From: Ralstonia thomasii
Lineage (GTDB): Bacteria; Pseudomonadota; Gammaproteobacteria; Burkholderiales; Burkholderiaceae
Direction: 5' to 3' (one strand)
Assembly: GCF_958405895.1 (NCBI RefSeq)
Contig: NZ_CATZAR010000007.1
Length of the DNA: 64,000 nucleotides
Shown here in pieces: positions 8,297 to 16,192 of the stretch. Below the pieces are notes generated by a model. The model searched no databases, was not told the DNA's origin, and saw only the letters and a program-made list of their open reading frames with translations. Both the position numbers and the translations under genes were made by a program. The stretch's first letter is position 1. The number at the start of each line of letters is the position of its first letter.

Positions 8297-8914
8297 TCAC
8301 TCGCCCTTCGTCGCCGACGGGCCACCCGGCATGGCAGCGGCCGCCGGGGTGTTCTTCTGCGCCTTGCGGGCGTCGTGGCGGGCCTTCATGTAAGCGCGGA
8401 TCTCGTCTTCGGTGATCTTGCCGTCGTGGTTGGCGTCGATCTGGTCGAAGTTCTTGGCCAGACGCGGCATGCCGGCCTGCACTTCGTCCTTGGTCAGGCT
8501 GCCATCGTTGTCCTTGTCGGCCGCCTTGAACTTGGCGTCCAAGCGCTGCGCCATCTTTTCGTGCATCTCGCCCTTGTGGGCCTTGTGCCAAGCGGCCAGC
8601 TCGTCCTTGCTCAGTTGGCCGTCGTGGTTGGTATCGATCTGGTCGAAGTTCTTTTCAAGCCACGCGTGGCCCTTGGCCTCGTCGCGCGAGACCTGGCCGT
8701 CGCCGTTGGTGTCGATGGCCTTGAAGCCGCCATGGTGGCCGGGCTTGCCTGCGCGGGCGTCAGGTTGCGGCGCGGCCGGTACCGTGGCGGTGGCCGGCGC
8801 CTGTGCGCTGGCAGCGGGGGCACTGGCATCCTGAGCGCGGGCGTTCATGCCCGACATGGCCAGGAACAGGGCCGAGGTGGCGAGGAAGGCTTGGACAGCA
8901 CGTTTGTTGGTCAT
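8297..8914 (-). CDS. Exported EF-hand calcium-binding protein
   Basis: 205 residues. Residues 1-29 are a signal peptide ending SGMNARAQDA, followed by an Ala/Pro-rich linker. Four EF-hand loops follow, with the canonical Dx(D/N)xDG pattern: DTNGDGQVSRDE, DTNHDGQLSKDE, DKDNDGSLTKDE and DANHDGKITEDE. The loops come as two pairs, and the NFDQIDxNHDG stretch is nearly identical in loops 2 and 4, suggesting internal duplication. It probably binds Ca2+ in the periplasm or outside the cell. The start at 8914 is set by AAGGAG; the 16-residue extension upstream of it has no support. Confidence 0.88.
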   Translation of the reverse strand: MTNKRAVQAFLATSALFLAMSGMNARAQDASAPAASAQAPATATVPAAPQPDARAGKPGHHGGFKAIDTNGDGQVSRDEAKGHAWLEKNFDQIDTNHDGQLSKDELAAWHKAHKGEMHEKMAQRLDAKFKAADKDNDGSLTKDEVQAGMPRLAKNFDQIDANHDGKITEDEIRAYMKARHDARKAQKNTPAAAAMPGGPSATKGE

Positions 8915-9061
8915 GGTCAGCTCCTTTTCACATGGACTGTGTAGCGGATTAGAACCCGACAATGCCGGCGCGTTGCCCGCATTTACACGCTGTTACCCCA
9001 ATGACACCCGTTGTAATATGCGCCCGCCAACGCCTGGCGAGCCGCATCAGACGCGACATGC

Positions 9062-9745
9062 CTATTGGTCGGCGCCCGGCTGGGGGGTGTCGCCCTTGCG
9101 TGCGGCGGCCGCTGCGCGGTGGCGAGGGCCGACAATGCCGCCGCCCTGGCTCGTAGGCTCCTCACCCGTGTTGATCTGCGCTGGTGCAATGGGCAGCATG
9201 GCGCCCGGCATGGAGGTATTGGCCGGATTGTTGGCAACCGGCGGCGCTGGTGGCATGGCGGGCGTCGATAGCGGAGCTGCGGCGCCTGCAGGCGGCAGCG
9301 GCATCGCCGGTGCATTGCGATTGGCCGGCGCCCCCCCCCCCAAGGCGCTCGCCGGCAGCGGAATCTCCTGGCGCGCGCCGTTGCGCTCGATCACCACCGA
9401 GCGTGCCTTGATTTCCACCAGCTTGATATTGGACGACAACGACTTGCCGGCGCGCACGGCCTGCGGTGCGCCACCGTCCACCGACACGATGGCTGCCCCG
9501 GAACCATCTGCCAGATCGGCCACCACGCCCATTACCTGCACATCGCGCGGACCGTTCTGCGGGCCACCGCCGAAGAGCGTGACGGCGGCGCCGGTCTCCA
9601 GGGCATCGGTCTGCGCCACGCGCGCCTCACGCGGCGCGCCCAGCGAGCGCAGCGACGACAGCGTCAGCACCCAGTGCGTCAGCAGCGCACACAGGGCAGC
9701 AAACAGTACAAGGCTGAGCAGGCGGGACGACTGTCGAGCGTTCAT
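9062..9745 (-). CDS. gspC: Type II secretion system protein GspC
   Basis: 227 residues: a short cytoplasmic N-terminus, one membrane helix (about 10-30), a periplasmic HR domain (about 65-130, DVQVMGVVADLADGSG onward) and an Ala/Pro-rich tail without a PDZ domain. GspC links the inner-membrane platform to the secretin GspD. It is divergent from gspG, the arrangement usual in Burkholderia and Ralstonia. The coding strand carries a run of 11 G (9331-9341) after residue 135; one-base slippage there would change only the low-complexity tail. Confidence 0.85.
   Translation of the reverse strand: MNARQSSRLLSLVLFAALCALLTHWVLTLSSLRSLGAPREARVAQTDALETGAAVTLFGGGPQNGPRDVQVMGVVADLADGSGAAIVSVDGGAPQAVRAGKSLSSNIKLVEIKARSVVIERNGARQEIPLPASALGGGAPANRNAPAMPLPPAGAAAPLSTPAMPPAPPVANNPANTSMPGAMLPIAPAQINTGEEPTSQGGGIVGPRHRAAAAARKGDTPQPGADQ
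9331..9341. repeat. 11-base C/G homopolymer inside gspC
   Basis: Eleven consecutive C on the plus strand (G on the coding strand) encode Gly-Gly-Gly plus flanks. Tracts this long are prone to slipped-strand length change. Confidence 0.9.
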
Positions 9746-9891
9746 GAAATGGGCGAGGCACCGTAGGAATACGCCGATTCTATCCGCCCTTCATGCCGGT
9801 TCGGTGAACAGCTTGGAGGGGCGGCTCTAGCGCCAACGCAGCATGACCCCGCCACGCAATATATGGTCATATGTCACGGATATACTGTGTC

Positions 9892-9897
9892 TCTCAC
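9892..9897 (+). promoter_or_regulatory. Candidate -10 element of the gsp operon
   Basis: TATACT lies 22-27 bases before ATG 9920. No good -35 is visible, but a dyad ATATG-GT-CATAT (9862-9873) sits where an activator or -35 would be. Confidence 0.35.
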
Positions 9898-9919
9898 CCT
9901 AATTGCCAACTCTGTCGCC

Positions 9920-10390
9920 ATGATGCAAGGCCAACTTCGCTCCTCCTTCCGCCAGCGCGCCCTCGCCCGACACGCAGCGCGTGGCTTCACCCTGATCGAA
10001 ATCATGGTGGTGGTGGTGATCCTGGGCATCCTCGCCGCGCTGGTGGTGCCGAAGATCATGAGCCGCCCCGACGAGGCGCGCATCATCGCCGCCAAGCAGG
10101 ACATCGCTTCCATTTCGCAGGCGCTCAAGCTCTATCGCCTGGACAACGGCCGCTACCCGACGACCGAGCAGGGCATCAGCGCGCTGGTCACCAAGCCGAC
10201 CACTGAGCCGATCCCCAACAACTGGAAAGGCGGCGGCTATCTGGAACGCCTGCCCAAAGACCCGTGGGGCCATCCGTACCAATACCTGAACCCAGGCGTG
10301 CGCGGTGAAGTGGACGTCTTCAGCTTCGGCGCCGACGGCCAGGCCGGCGGCACGGGCAATGACGCCGATATCGGCAACTGGGACAACTGA
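9920..10390 (+). CDS. gspG: Type II secretion major pseudopilin GspG
   Basis: About 156 residues. A basic leader ends at the prepilin peptidase site RG/FTLIEIMVVVVILGILAALVVPKIM, with the conserved Glu at +5. A C-terminal globular domain carries the major-pseudopilin Ca-loop region (TEQGISALVTKP and WGHPYQYLNPG). Pseudopilin subunits assemble into the periplasmic piston. I start at ATG 9920 (or 9923), because the longer frame from 9863 overlaps the candidate promoter; no strong Shine-Dalgarno is visible. It is the first gene of the plus-strand gsp operon. Confidence 0.93.
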   Translation: MMQGQLRSSFRQRALARHAARGFTLIEIMVVVVILGILAALVVPKIMSRPDEARIIAAKQDIASISQALKLYRLDNGRYPTTEQGISALVTKPTTEPIPNNWKGGGYLERLPKDPWGHPYQYLNPGVRGEVDVFSFGADGQAGGTGNDADIGNWDN

Positions 10391-10422
10391 GCCGCTGCAG
10401 TCGCCTCAGCCACCCTCGCACC

Positions 10423-10917
10423 ATGTTCGGCCAATCACGCCGCCACCAGCCCCCTCGCGGCTTTACGCTGCTGGAGTTGCTGGTGGTGGTGGTCATCATC
10501 GGCATCGTGCTGGCCGTGGTGGCCGTGAACGCCACGCCCAACCCGCGCTCGCAACTGGTCGATGACGCGCAAAAGCTCGCCCGCCTGATCGAACTGGCTC
10601 AGGAAGAGGCGCAGCTCACGTCGCGCCCTGTGGCGTGGGAAGGCGATGCGCAGGGCTGGCGCTTCTACGAATCGACCCCCAACGGCTGGCGCCTGCTCAC
10701 GCGCGACGTGCTCGCGCCGGGCCACTGGCGCCAAGGCATGGACAACGTACAGATCGTCGCCGGTGCCGCTGCGGTCCCGGGCGCACCGCAGCGCCTCGTG
10801 TTCGGCCGCGAGGCGATCGGCTTGCCGTGGCGCGTGGCGCTGACCTCGCAAGGATCGCGCGTCGACGTGGTATCCGACGGCGGCCCCCGCGTGCTGACGG
10901 AGATGCAAACGCAATGA
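10423..10917 (+). CDS. gspH: Type II secretion minor pseudopilin GspH
   Basis: 164 residues with the prepilin motif RG/FTLLELLVVVVIIGIVLAVV at residues 12-31 and a beta-rich C-terminal GspH/FimT-like domain. It forms part of the pseudopilus tip region. It starts 32 bases after gspG, and its stop overlaps gspI (ATGA at 10914-10917), so the two are translationally coupled. Confidence 0.9.
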   Translation: MFGQSRRHQPPRGFTLLELLVVVVIIGIVLAVVAVNATPNPRSQLVDDAQKLARLIELAQEEAQLTSRPVAWEGDAQGWRFYESTPNGWRLLTRDVLAPGHWRQGMDNVQIVAGAAAVPGAPQRLVFGREAIGLPWRVALTSQGSRVDVVSDGGPRVLTEMQTQ

Positions 10918-11312
10918 CGCGCAGCCATCGTCCCACGCGCACGCGCGGCTTCACCCTGCTCGAAGTCCTGGTGGCGCTGACCATCGTGGCCGTGGCGCTC
11001 ACCGCCACCATGCGCGCCATGGGCAGCATGACCACCGCCAGCGATTCGCTGCAGACGCGCATGATCGCCACCTGGAGCGCCGAGAACCACCTGGCAAACC
11101 TGCGCCTCGCACGCGTCTTCCCAGACCCCGGCGCGCGCGGCTTCGCCTGCCCGCAGGGCGATACCCAACTGTGGTGCGAAGAGACCATCGCAACCACGCC
11201 CAATCCAGTGTTCCGTCGCGTGGAGGTCGCCGTCTATCCGGATGCGTCCAAATCCGTGCGACTGGCGTGGCTCGTGACTCTGTTGCCGAACGATGCGCGC
11301 AATGTCTTCTAA
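10914..11312 (+). CDS. gspI: Type II secretion minor pseudopilin GspI
   Basis: 132 residues with the prepilin site RG/FTLLEVLVALTIVAVALTAT near residue 12, and a compact C-terminal domain with two cysteines (FACPQGDTQLWCEE). GspI nucleates the GspI-J-K tip complex. The start codon overlaps the gspH stop by 4 bases. The final codons overlap the start of gspJ. Confidence 0.9.
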   Translation: MTRSHRPTRTRGFTLLEVLVALTIVAVALTATMRAMGSMTTASDSLQTRMIATWSAENHLANLRLARVFPDPGARGFACPQGDTQLWCEETIATTPNPVFRRVEVAVYPDASKSVRLAWLVTLLPNDARNVF

Positions 11313-12045
11313 TCGTTCCGCGAACATCGGCACGCGCGGCTTCACCCTGCTCGAACTGCTGGTGGCGATCACGCTGCTGGCCATTCTGGCCGTGATCGCC
11401 TGGCGCGGGCTCGACAGCATGACCCGCACGCACGAGGCGCTGGCCCAACGCGATGAACGCATCGAAGCACTCAAGACCGCCTACGCCCAGTTCGATGCCG
11501 ATTGCACCCAACTGGCCGATCCGAACACGCTGTCGCGCTCACCGGTGGAGGTGGACGCCAACCGCGTGCTGATGGTGCGCGACCGACGCGGGGAGAGCGA
11601 TAGCGGCCAGCCGCCCGCGTGGCAAGTGGTGCTCTACCGCATCGTCGACGGCCGGCTCGAACGCCTCCAGACTCAACCGATCACCAACCGCGGCGACCTG
11701 CGCAATGCGATGGACAACCTGCGCCAGGGCGGTGTGGGTGCCGCGCGCTACCTGCTCGCCGCCAACGTTGACAGCATCAGCGCCCGCGCCTGGATCGAAC
11801 CCGGCGGCTGGATGGACAGCACGGGCGCGCTGTCGGCGGCACTGTTCCCGGCCGGCAGCAACACCACCACCCTCACCGGCTTGCCGTCGGCTTCCACGCC
11901 CAGCGCGTCGGCGCCCTCGGCCAACAGCCCCGGCGTGGTGGTGCCGGCCGCCTCGGTGCGCGCGGTGGAACTGGCATTGCTCGTGCGCATGACGCCGCAG
12001 GGCGCGCCGCAGCGCTTCACGCGCATCTGCATGACGGGGCTTTGA
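11293..12045 (+). CDS. gspJ: Type II secretion minor pseudopilin GspJ
   Basis: 250 residues with the prepilin motif RG/FTLLELLVAITLLAILAVIAW at about 15-34, followed by a long beta-rich domain. It carries a low-complexity Ser/Ala/Pro insert (about 195-215) that is longer than in enterobacterial GspJ. It overlaps gspI by 20 bases if ATG 11293 is used; ATG 11302 is an alternative start. Confidence 0.88.
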   Translation: MRAMSSNRSANIGTRGFTLLELLVAITLLAILAVIAWRGLDSMTRTHEALAQRDERIEALKTAYAQFDADCTQLADPNTLSRSPVEVDANRVLMVRDRRGESDSGQPPAWQVVLYRIVDGRLERLQTQPITNRGDLRNAMDNLRQGGVGAARYLLAANVDSISARAWIEPGGWMDSTGALSAALFPAGSNTTTLTGLPSASTPSASAPSANSPGVVVPAASVRAVELALLVRMTPQGAPQRFTRICMTGL

Positions 12046-12046
12046 C

Positions 12047-13135
12047 ATGGCGCGATGCTCCCGTCGATTGTCTCAACGTCATCCGCAGCCCGGGCGCCAG
12101 CGCGGCGCGGCCATCATTACAGCGCTGCTCGTCGTTACGCTGGCCGTGGTGATCGTGTCGGGCATGCTGTGGCGCCAGCAGGTGGAGATCCGCGCGGTGG
12201 AAAACCAGCGCCTGAAATCGCAGGCCACGTGGATCGCGCGGGCGGGCATCGACTGGGCGCGCCTCATCCTGCGCGACGACCAGCGCCGCACCGGGGCGGT
12301 AGACCACCTGGGCGAAATCTGGGCCGTGCCGATCCAGGAAACCAAGCTGTCGGACTTTCTCGGCAGCTCGCTGCGCACGGACACGGCCGGCGAAGAGTCC
12401 TACCTGTCGGGCCGGATCTTCGATGCCCAGGCGCGCTTCAACCTGATGAACCTGCTGATAGCGCGGACGCTGGGCGGCCGCATGATCATTACCGGCCGCG
12501 ACAAGAACGCCATCAAGGCGTACGGCCTGCTGCTGCAGTCGCTCAACATCGACCCGAGCCTGGCCAATGTCACGGCGACGTACCTGGCGCAGATGTTGGG
12601 CGGCTTCCAGTCGATCGAAGGCATGCAGGGCGGTCAGCAAGGCGGCGAAGACAGCGGCGGGGGCGGGAGCGGCGGCAGCAACAGCAGCGGCCCGCGACCG
12701 CTCGACGACGTGGCCAGCCTGCTGACGATCCCGGGCTACACGGCGGACATGGTCGCCAAGCTGCGCCCCTACGTGATCGTGCTCCCCACCCGCACGCAGA
12801 TCAACGCCAACACGGCCAGCGCCGAAGTGCTGGCCGCCGTCATCCCGAACCTGAGCCTGGACCGCGCCCGCTCGCTGGTGCAGGCGCGCGACCGCGCGTA
12901 CTTCCGCAACATCGGCGACGTCACCAACCAGTTGCGCGGCATCGCGCCGGGGGTTGACACCACCGCAGCGGCCAACCTGCTGGACGTGCAGACCCACTAT
13001 TTCCTCGTCTACGGCATGGCCCGCCACGAGCGCGCCCGGATCGGGGAAGTGGCGCTTGTTTCACGTGGCGATCCGATCAACAATAACGCGACCCGCATCG
13101 TGTGGGTCCGCCGCATTGACGAGATTCCGTCATGA
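12047..13135 (+). CDS. gspK: Type II secretion minor pseudopilin GspK
   Basis: 362 residues. The prepilin-like segment RGAAIITALLVVTLAVVIVSG lacks the +5 Glu, as is normal for GspK. The large domain contains the alpha-helical insertion of the family, with a Gly/Ser/Gln-rich loop at about 195-225. GspK caps the pseudopilus tip. The start is one base after the gspJ stop, and its stop overlaps the ATG of a 51-aa reading frame. Confidence 0.9.
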   Translation: MARCSRRLSQRHPQPGRQRGAAIITALLVVTLAVVIVSGMLWRQQVEIRAVENQRLKSQATWIARAGIDWARLILRDDQRRTGAVDHLGEIWAVPIQETKLSDFLGSSLRTDTAGEESYLSGRIFDAQARFNLMNLLIARTLGGRMIITGRDKNAIKAYGLLLQSLNIDPSLANVTATYLAQMLGGFQSIEGMQGGQQGGEDSGGGGSGGSNSSGPRPLDDVASLLTIPGYTADMVAKLRPYVIVLPTRTQINANTASAEVLAAVIPNLSLDRARSLVQARDRAYFRNIGDVTNQLRGIAPGVDTTAAANLLDVQTHYFLVYGMARHERARIGEVALVSRGDPINNNATRIVWVRRIDEIPS

Positions 13136-13287
13136 CGGCGGCGCAACACCCCTCCGCGTGCGTACGCGCCGCCTGTAGACAGACCCTGGCCTTCGCCGTA
13201 TTGTCATCCGCATCGTTCAGCATCGCGGGTCTTGCGCAATCCGGCGCTTCCGTTGGCAGTTCGCATTCACACTCTCAAGATCAATAG
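13132..13287 (+). CDS. Exported micro-protein between gspK and gspL (51 aa)
   Basis: This frame, below normal length cut-offs, begins at ATG 13132 inside the gspK stop (ATGA overlap) and ends at TAG 13285-13287, directly abutting the AGAGGAG ribosome site of gspL. The product looks secreted: a basic start, a hydrophobic core TLAFAVLSSASFSIAGLAQ, then a short Ser/His-rich tail (SSHSHSQDQ). It may be a real small envelope peptide, or only a frame that keeps ribosomes moving from gspK to gspL. I know no homologue. Confidence 0.45.
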   Translation: MTAAQHPSACVRAACRQTLAFAVLSSASFSIAGLAQSGASVGSSHSHSQDQ

Positions 13288-13296
13288 AGGAGCGGT

Positions 13297-14727
13297 TTGA
13301 CGACCTCCCTGTACGTGCGCCTGCCGCACCGGCCCATTCAATCGCCCGAACGCTGGTCGACGGGCGCGCTTGCCTCCGTGCCGTTCGCGCTGGTGCGTGA
13401 AGAAGGCGCGCTTGGGACCCAACGCGTTCAGCGCGAAGGCACGTCGCGCACCGACGAACTGCCCGCGGCCGATCGGCTGGTCCTCCTGCTGCCCGCCGCC
13501 GATGTGTTGCTGGTGCCGGCCAACGTGCCGCCGCTGGCGCTGCCCAAACTGCGTCTGGCCCTGCCCAACCTGGTGGAAGAGCGCCTCGTGCAGGATGCGC
13601 AGCAGTGTCATATCGCCCTTGGGCCCCGCCTGGGTGATGCCCCCGCACGCAACTGGCGGGCACCCCGCGAGCCACAATCGCGCGCATTGATGATTGCCGA
13701 CCGCGCGTGGGTCCGCTTCATCCTCGATACCTTTGCCGGCCACAAGCACCGCACCTGCCATCTGCTGCCTGCGCAGCTTTGCCTGCCGTTTGAAACGCCT
13801 GCCGCAGCCGCAGCGCTGGCTGCAGAACCGACAAACGCGGTCGAACGTGCGGAGCCGTCGCTCGATGCTTCTGCTGAACCTGTTGTCGAAATGCCCGTGG
13901 CTGAAGCCGTTGCGGCGGTCGCCCCAGCAACCATCGCGCTCGACGCAGCGCCACCGTCCGACCCGGACGCGCCCGTCGCCATCGACATCACCGTACGCAC
14001 CGGCCGCGCCGAGGGCTACGGCCTGCGCGTGCTGCCGGCCAACGTCGGCAACTGGCTGGGGATTGCACCCACGCCGGCCACGCTGATGGTGTCGCCCGCG
14101 CTGCGCGAGTTGGCGCCCGGCCTGTCGACCGACCCCGCCACCGCCACGCTGGACTGGTCCACCTGGGCAGCCGGCGCACGCGACGCCCTCGCTTCAGGCG
14201 AAGCCGATCTTTGTCAGTTCGACTTTGCACGCGGCGGCGTGGCCGGCATGGACTGGAGCCTCTGGCGCCTGCCGATCGCACTGGCCGTGCTGCTGGTGGT
14301 CGTGCAGCTCATCGGCATGAACGCGCGCTGGCTCACGCTGCGCGCCGAGCAGAAGCGGCTCGATACCGCCATGCGCGCGCAGTTGCAGACAGCCTTCCCG
14401 AATACGCCGGTGATCCTCGATCCGCCCGCGCAGATGCGCCGCCAGGTCGAGCAGCTGCGCCTGGCCGCCGGCAAGTCGGCTCCGGAAGACTTCCTGCCGC
14501 TGGCCGATCGCTTTGCCCAGGCCGCCACCGGTCTCGCGCCCGATGCGCTTCTCGCGCTCGATTACCACGGCCGCGCGCTCACGGTCACACTCAAGGACGG
14601 CACCGACACCGCCAGCCTGCGCACCGCGGCCCGCAATGTCGGCCTGAACATGGACACCGCCGAGGCCCCGCGCGGTGCCGAGGCGACCGTACCGGGCTCG
14701 CGCTGGACGGTCTCCATCGCCCAATAA
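13297..14727 (+). CDS. gspL: Type II secretion protein GspL
   Basis: 476 residues. A cytoplasmic actin/FtsA-like domain (about 1-300) recruits the ATPase GspE. It contains an Ala/Glu-rich linker (about 170-225). One membrane helix (about 322-342) is followed by a periplasmic ferredoxin-like domain that pairs with GspM. The start codon is TTG at 13297, supported by AGAGGAG four bases upstream; no ATG or GTG gives a better fit. Confidence 0.87.
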   Translation: MTTSLYVRLPHRPIQSPERWSTGALASVPFALVREEGALGTQRVQREGTSRTDELPAADRLVLLLPAADVLLVPANVPPLALPKLRLALPNLVEERLVQDAQQCHIALGPRLGDAPARNWRAPREPQSRALMIADRAWVRFILDTFAGHKHRTCHLLPAQLCLPFETPAAAAALAAEPTNAVERAEPSLDASAEPVVEMPVAEAVAAVAPATIALDAAPPSDPDAPVAIDITVRTGRAEGYGLRVLPANVGNWLGIAPTPATLMVSPALRELAPGLSTDPATATLDWSTWAAGARDALASGEADLCQFDFARGGVAGMDWSLWRLPIALAVLLVVVQLIGMNARWLTLRAEQKRLDTAMRAQLQTAFPNTPVILDPPAQMRRQVEQLRLAAGKSAPEDFLPLADRFAQAATGLAPDALLALDYHGRALTVTLKDGTDTASLRTAARNVGLNMDTAEAPRGAEATVPGSRWTVSIAQ

Positions 14728-14737
14728 CGATTCCTCC

Positions 14738-15307
14738 ATGGCGACTTCCTCCCCCTCTTCTTCCCGACCGGCATCCCGCCGCCTGCCGCGCATTGGCGTG
14801 CCGGACTCGGTGCGCGACGCGGCCACGACGTTCTGGATGCAGCGCGAACCGCGCGAACGCCGCATCCTGGCCGGTGGCGGCGTGGTGCTGCTGTTGGTGA
14901 TCGTCTACCTCGTGCTGTGGGAGCCGGCCTTCGAAGGCCAGCGCCGCATCGAGAAAGCCCTGCCGCAAATGCGCAGCCAACTCGCCGAGATGGAAACGCT
15001 GGGCCAGGAAGCGCGCGGCCTGTCTGCCATTGCCGCCGCGCCGGTGCCGCGCGGTGCGGAATTGCAGCAGGCGCTCAACACGAGCCTCACCAACCACGGC
15101 CTGAAGGCCACGCGCATGGCGATGTCGGGCGAGAGCGTGCAGGTGCAACTGGACAAGGTGCCCTTTGGCGCTGTCGCCGAATGGCTGCAGGAGGTGCGGC
15201 AGGCCCAGCGCATGAAGGTGATCGACACGAACATCAAGTACGTGGGCGCGACGGCCCTGGTCAACGTGACGGCGACGCTGCAAGGCCCCGCCGCCACAGG
15301 CCGCTGA
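14738..15307 (+). CDS. gspM: Type II secretion protein GspM
   Basis: 189 residues: a cytoplasmic Ser/Arg-rich N-terminus, a single membrane helix at about 45-61 (GGGVVLLLVIVYLVLW) and a periplasmic ferredoxin-like domain that binds GspL. It starts 10 bases after gspL. The longer open frame upstream overlaps gspL and is not coding. Confidence 0.88.
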   Translation: MATSSPSSSRPASRRLPRIGVPDSVRDAATTFWMQREPRERRILAGGGVVLLLVIVYLVLWEPAFEGQRRIEKALPQMRSQLAEMETLGQEARGLSAIAAAPVPRGAELQQALNTSLTNHGLKATRMAMSGESVQVQLDKVPFGAVAEWLQEVRQAQRMKVIDTNIKYVGATALVNVTATLQGPAATGR

Positions 15308-15318
15308 CGGGTCCGATC

Positions 15319-16167
15319 GTGCCGATGGGGATTGAATCGCTGCCGCCGCTGCGCCTGCGCCGCCGTGCCGGGCCGGACCAGCGCACGGGCCTCGGCTGGC
15401 GTGTGCTGTGGTGTGGCGTGGCGCTGCTGGCCGTGGGCGTGACCGTGGTGGCACAGTATCCGGCCGCGTGGGCGGCGGAGCGCATCGCCGCAGCCACGGG
15501 CCACCGTGTTTTGCTGGCCGACAGCCAGGGCAGTATCTGGCACGGCAGTGCAACGCTTGCGCTGACCGCCGGCAACGGCGGTGCCGATGCGACCGTGCTG
15601 CCCGGCCGGCTGTCGTGGTCGATCGACGTGCTGCCGCTGCTGACCGGCACACTGCGCACGCACCTCGAGCACGATCGCGCGCTGGAAAAGCCGGTCACGC
15701 TGACGGTCACGCCGGGGCATTGGGAAGCAGAGGCTGGCGCAGTCGCGCTGCCGGCATCGTTACTGGAAGGCGTAGGCGCGCCATTCAACACGCTCAAGCT
15801 GGATGGCCGGCTGCGGGCGGAGTGGACGCCGCTCTCGGGCCAATTCGGCAGCGGAAAGGGCCAGCCAAACACCGCCCAGGGCGCGCTGACTGTCACGCTC
15901 GAGCAGGTATCATCCAGCCTCAGCCGGGTACGGCCGCTGGGCAGTTACCAGGCGGTGGTGTCGTTTGGCGGCGTGAGCGGTGCGCCGATGCAGTTGTCGC
16001 TGTCGACACTGGCCGGGCCGCTCACTCTGCAGGGCCAGGGCACCCTTGGCCAGGGCGCGCATTTTGACGGGGTGGCGAGTGCCACCCCGGAGTCGGAACC
16101 GCAATTGATTGGCCTGTTGAGTCTGCTGGGCCCGCGCGACGGGTCGCACCATCGACTCCGCTTTTGA
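15319..16167 (+). CDS. gspN: Type II secretion protein GspN
   Basis: About 282 residues: one N-terminal membrane helix (about 30-52) and a long periplasmic beta-rich domain (QGSIWHGSATLALTAGN and further strands), matching the GspN family. Its role is poorly defined; it is thought to stabilise the inner-membrane platform. The start is GTG 15319 or ATG 15325, right after gspM. Confidence 0.85.
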   Translation: MPMGIESLPPLRLRRRAGPDQRTGLGWRVLWCGVALLAVGVTVVAQYPAAWAAERIAAATGHRVLLADSQGSIWHGSATLALTAGNGGADATVLPGRLSWSIDVLPLLTGTLRTHLEHDRALEKPVTLTVTPGHWEAEAGAVALPASLLEGVGAPFNTLKLDGRLRAEWTPLSGQFGSGKGQPNTAQGALTVTLEQVSSSLSRVRPLGSYQAVVSFGGVSGAPMQLSLSTLAGPLTLQGQGTLGQGAHFDGVASATPESEPQLIGLLSLLGPRDGSHHRLRF

Positions 16168-16192
16168 TCCTCAAGCCGGCGCGCGAGCCAGC

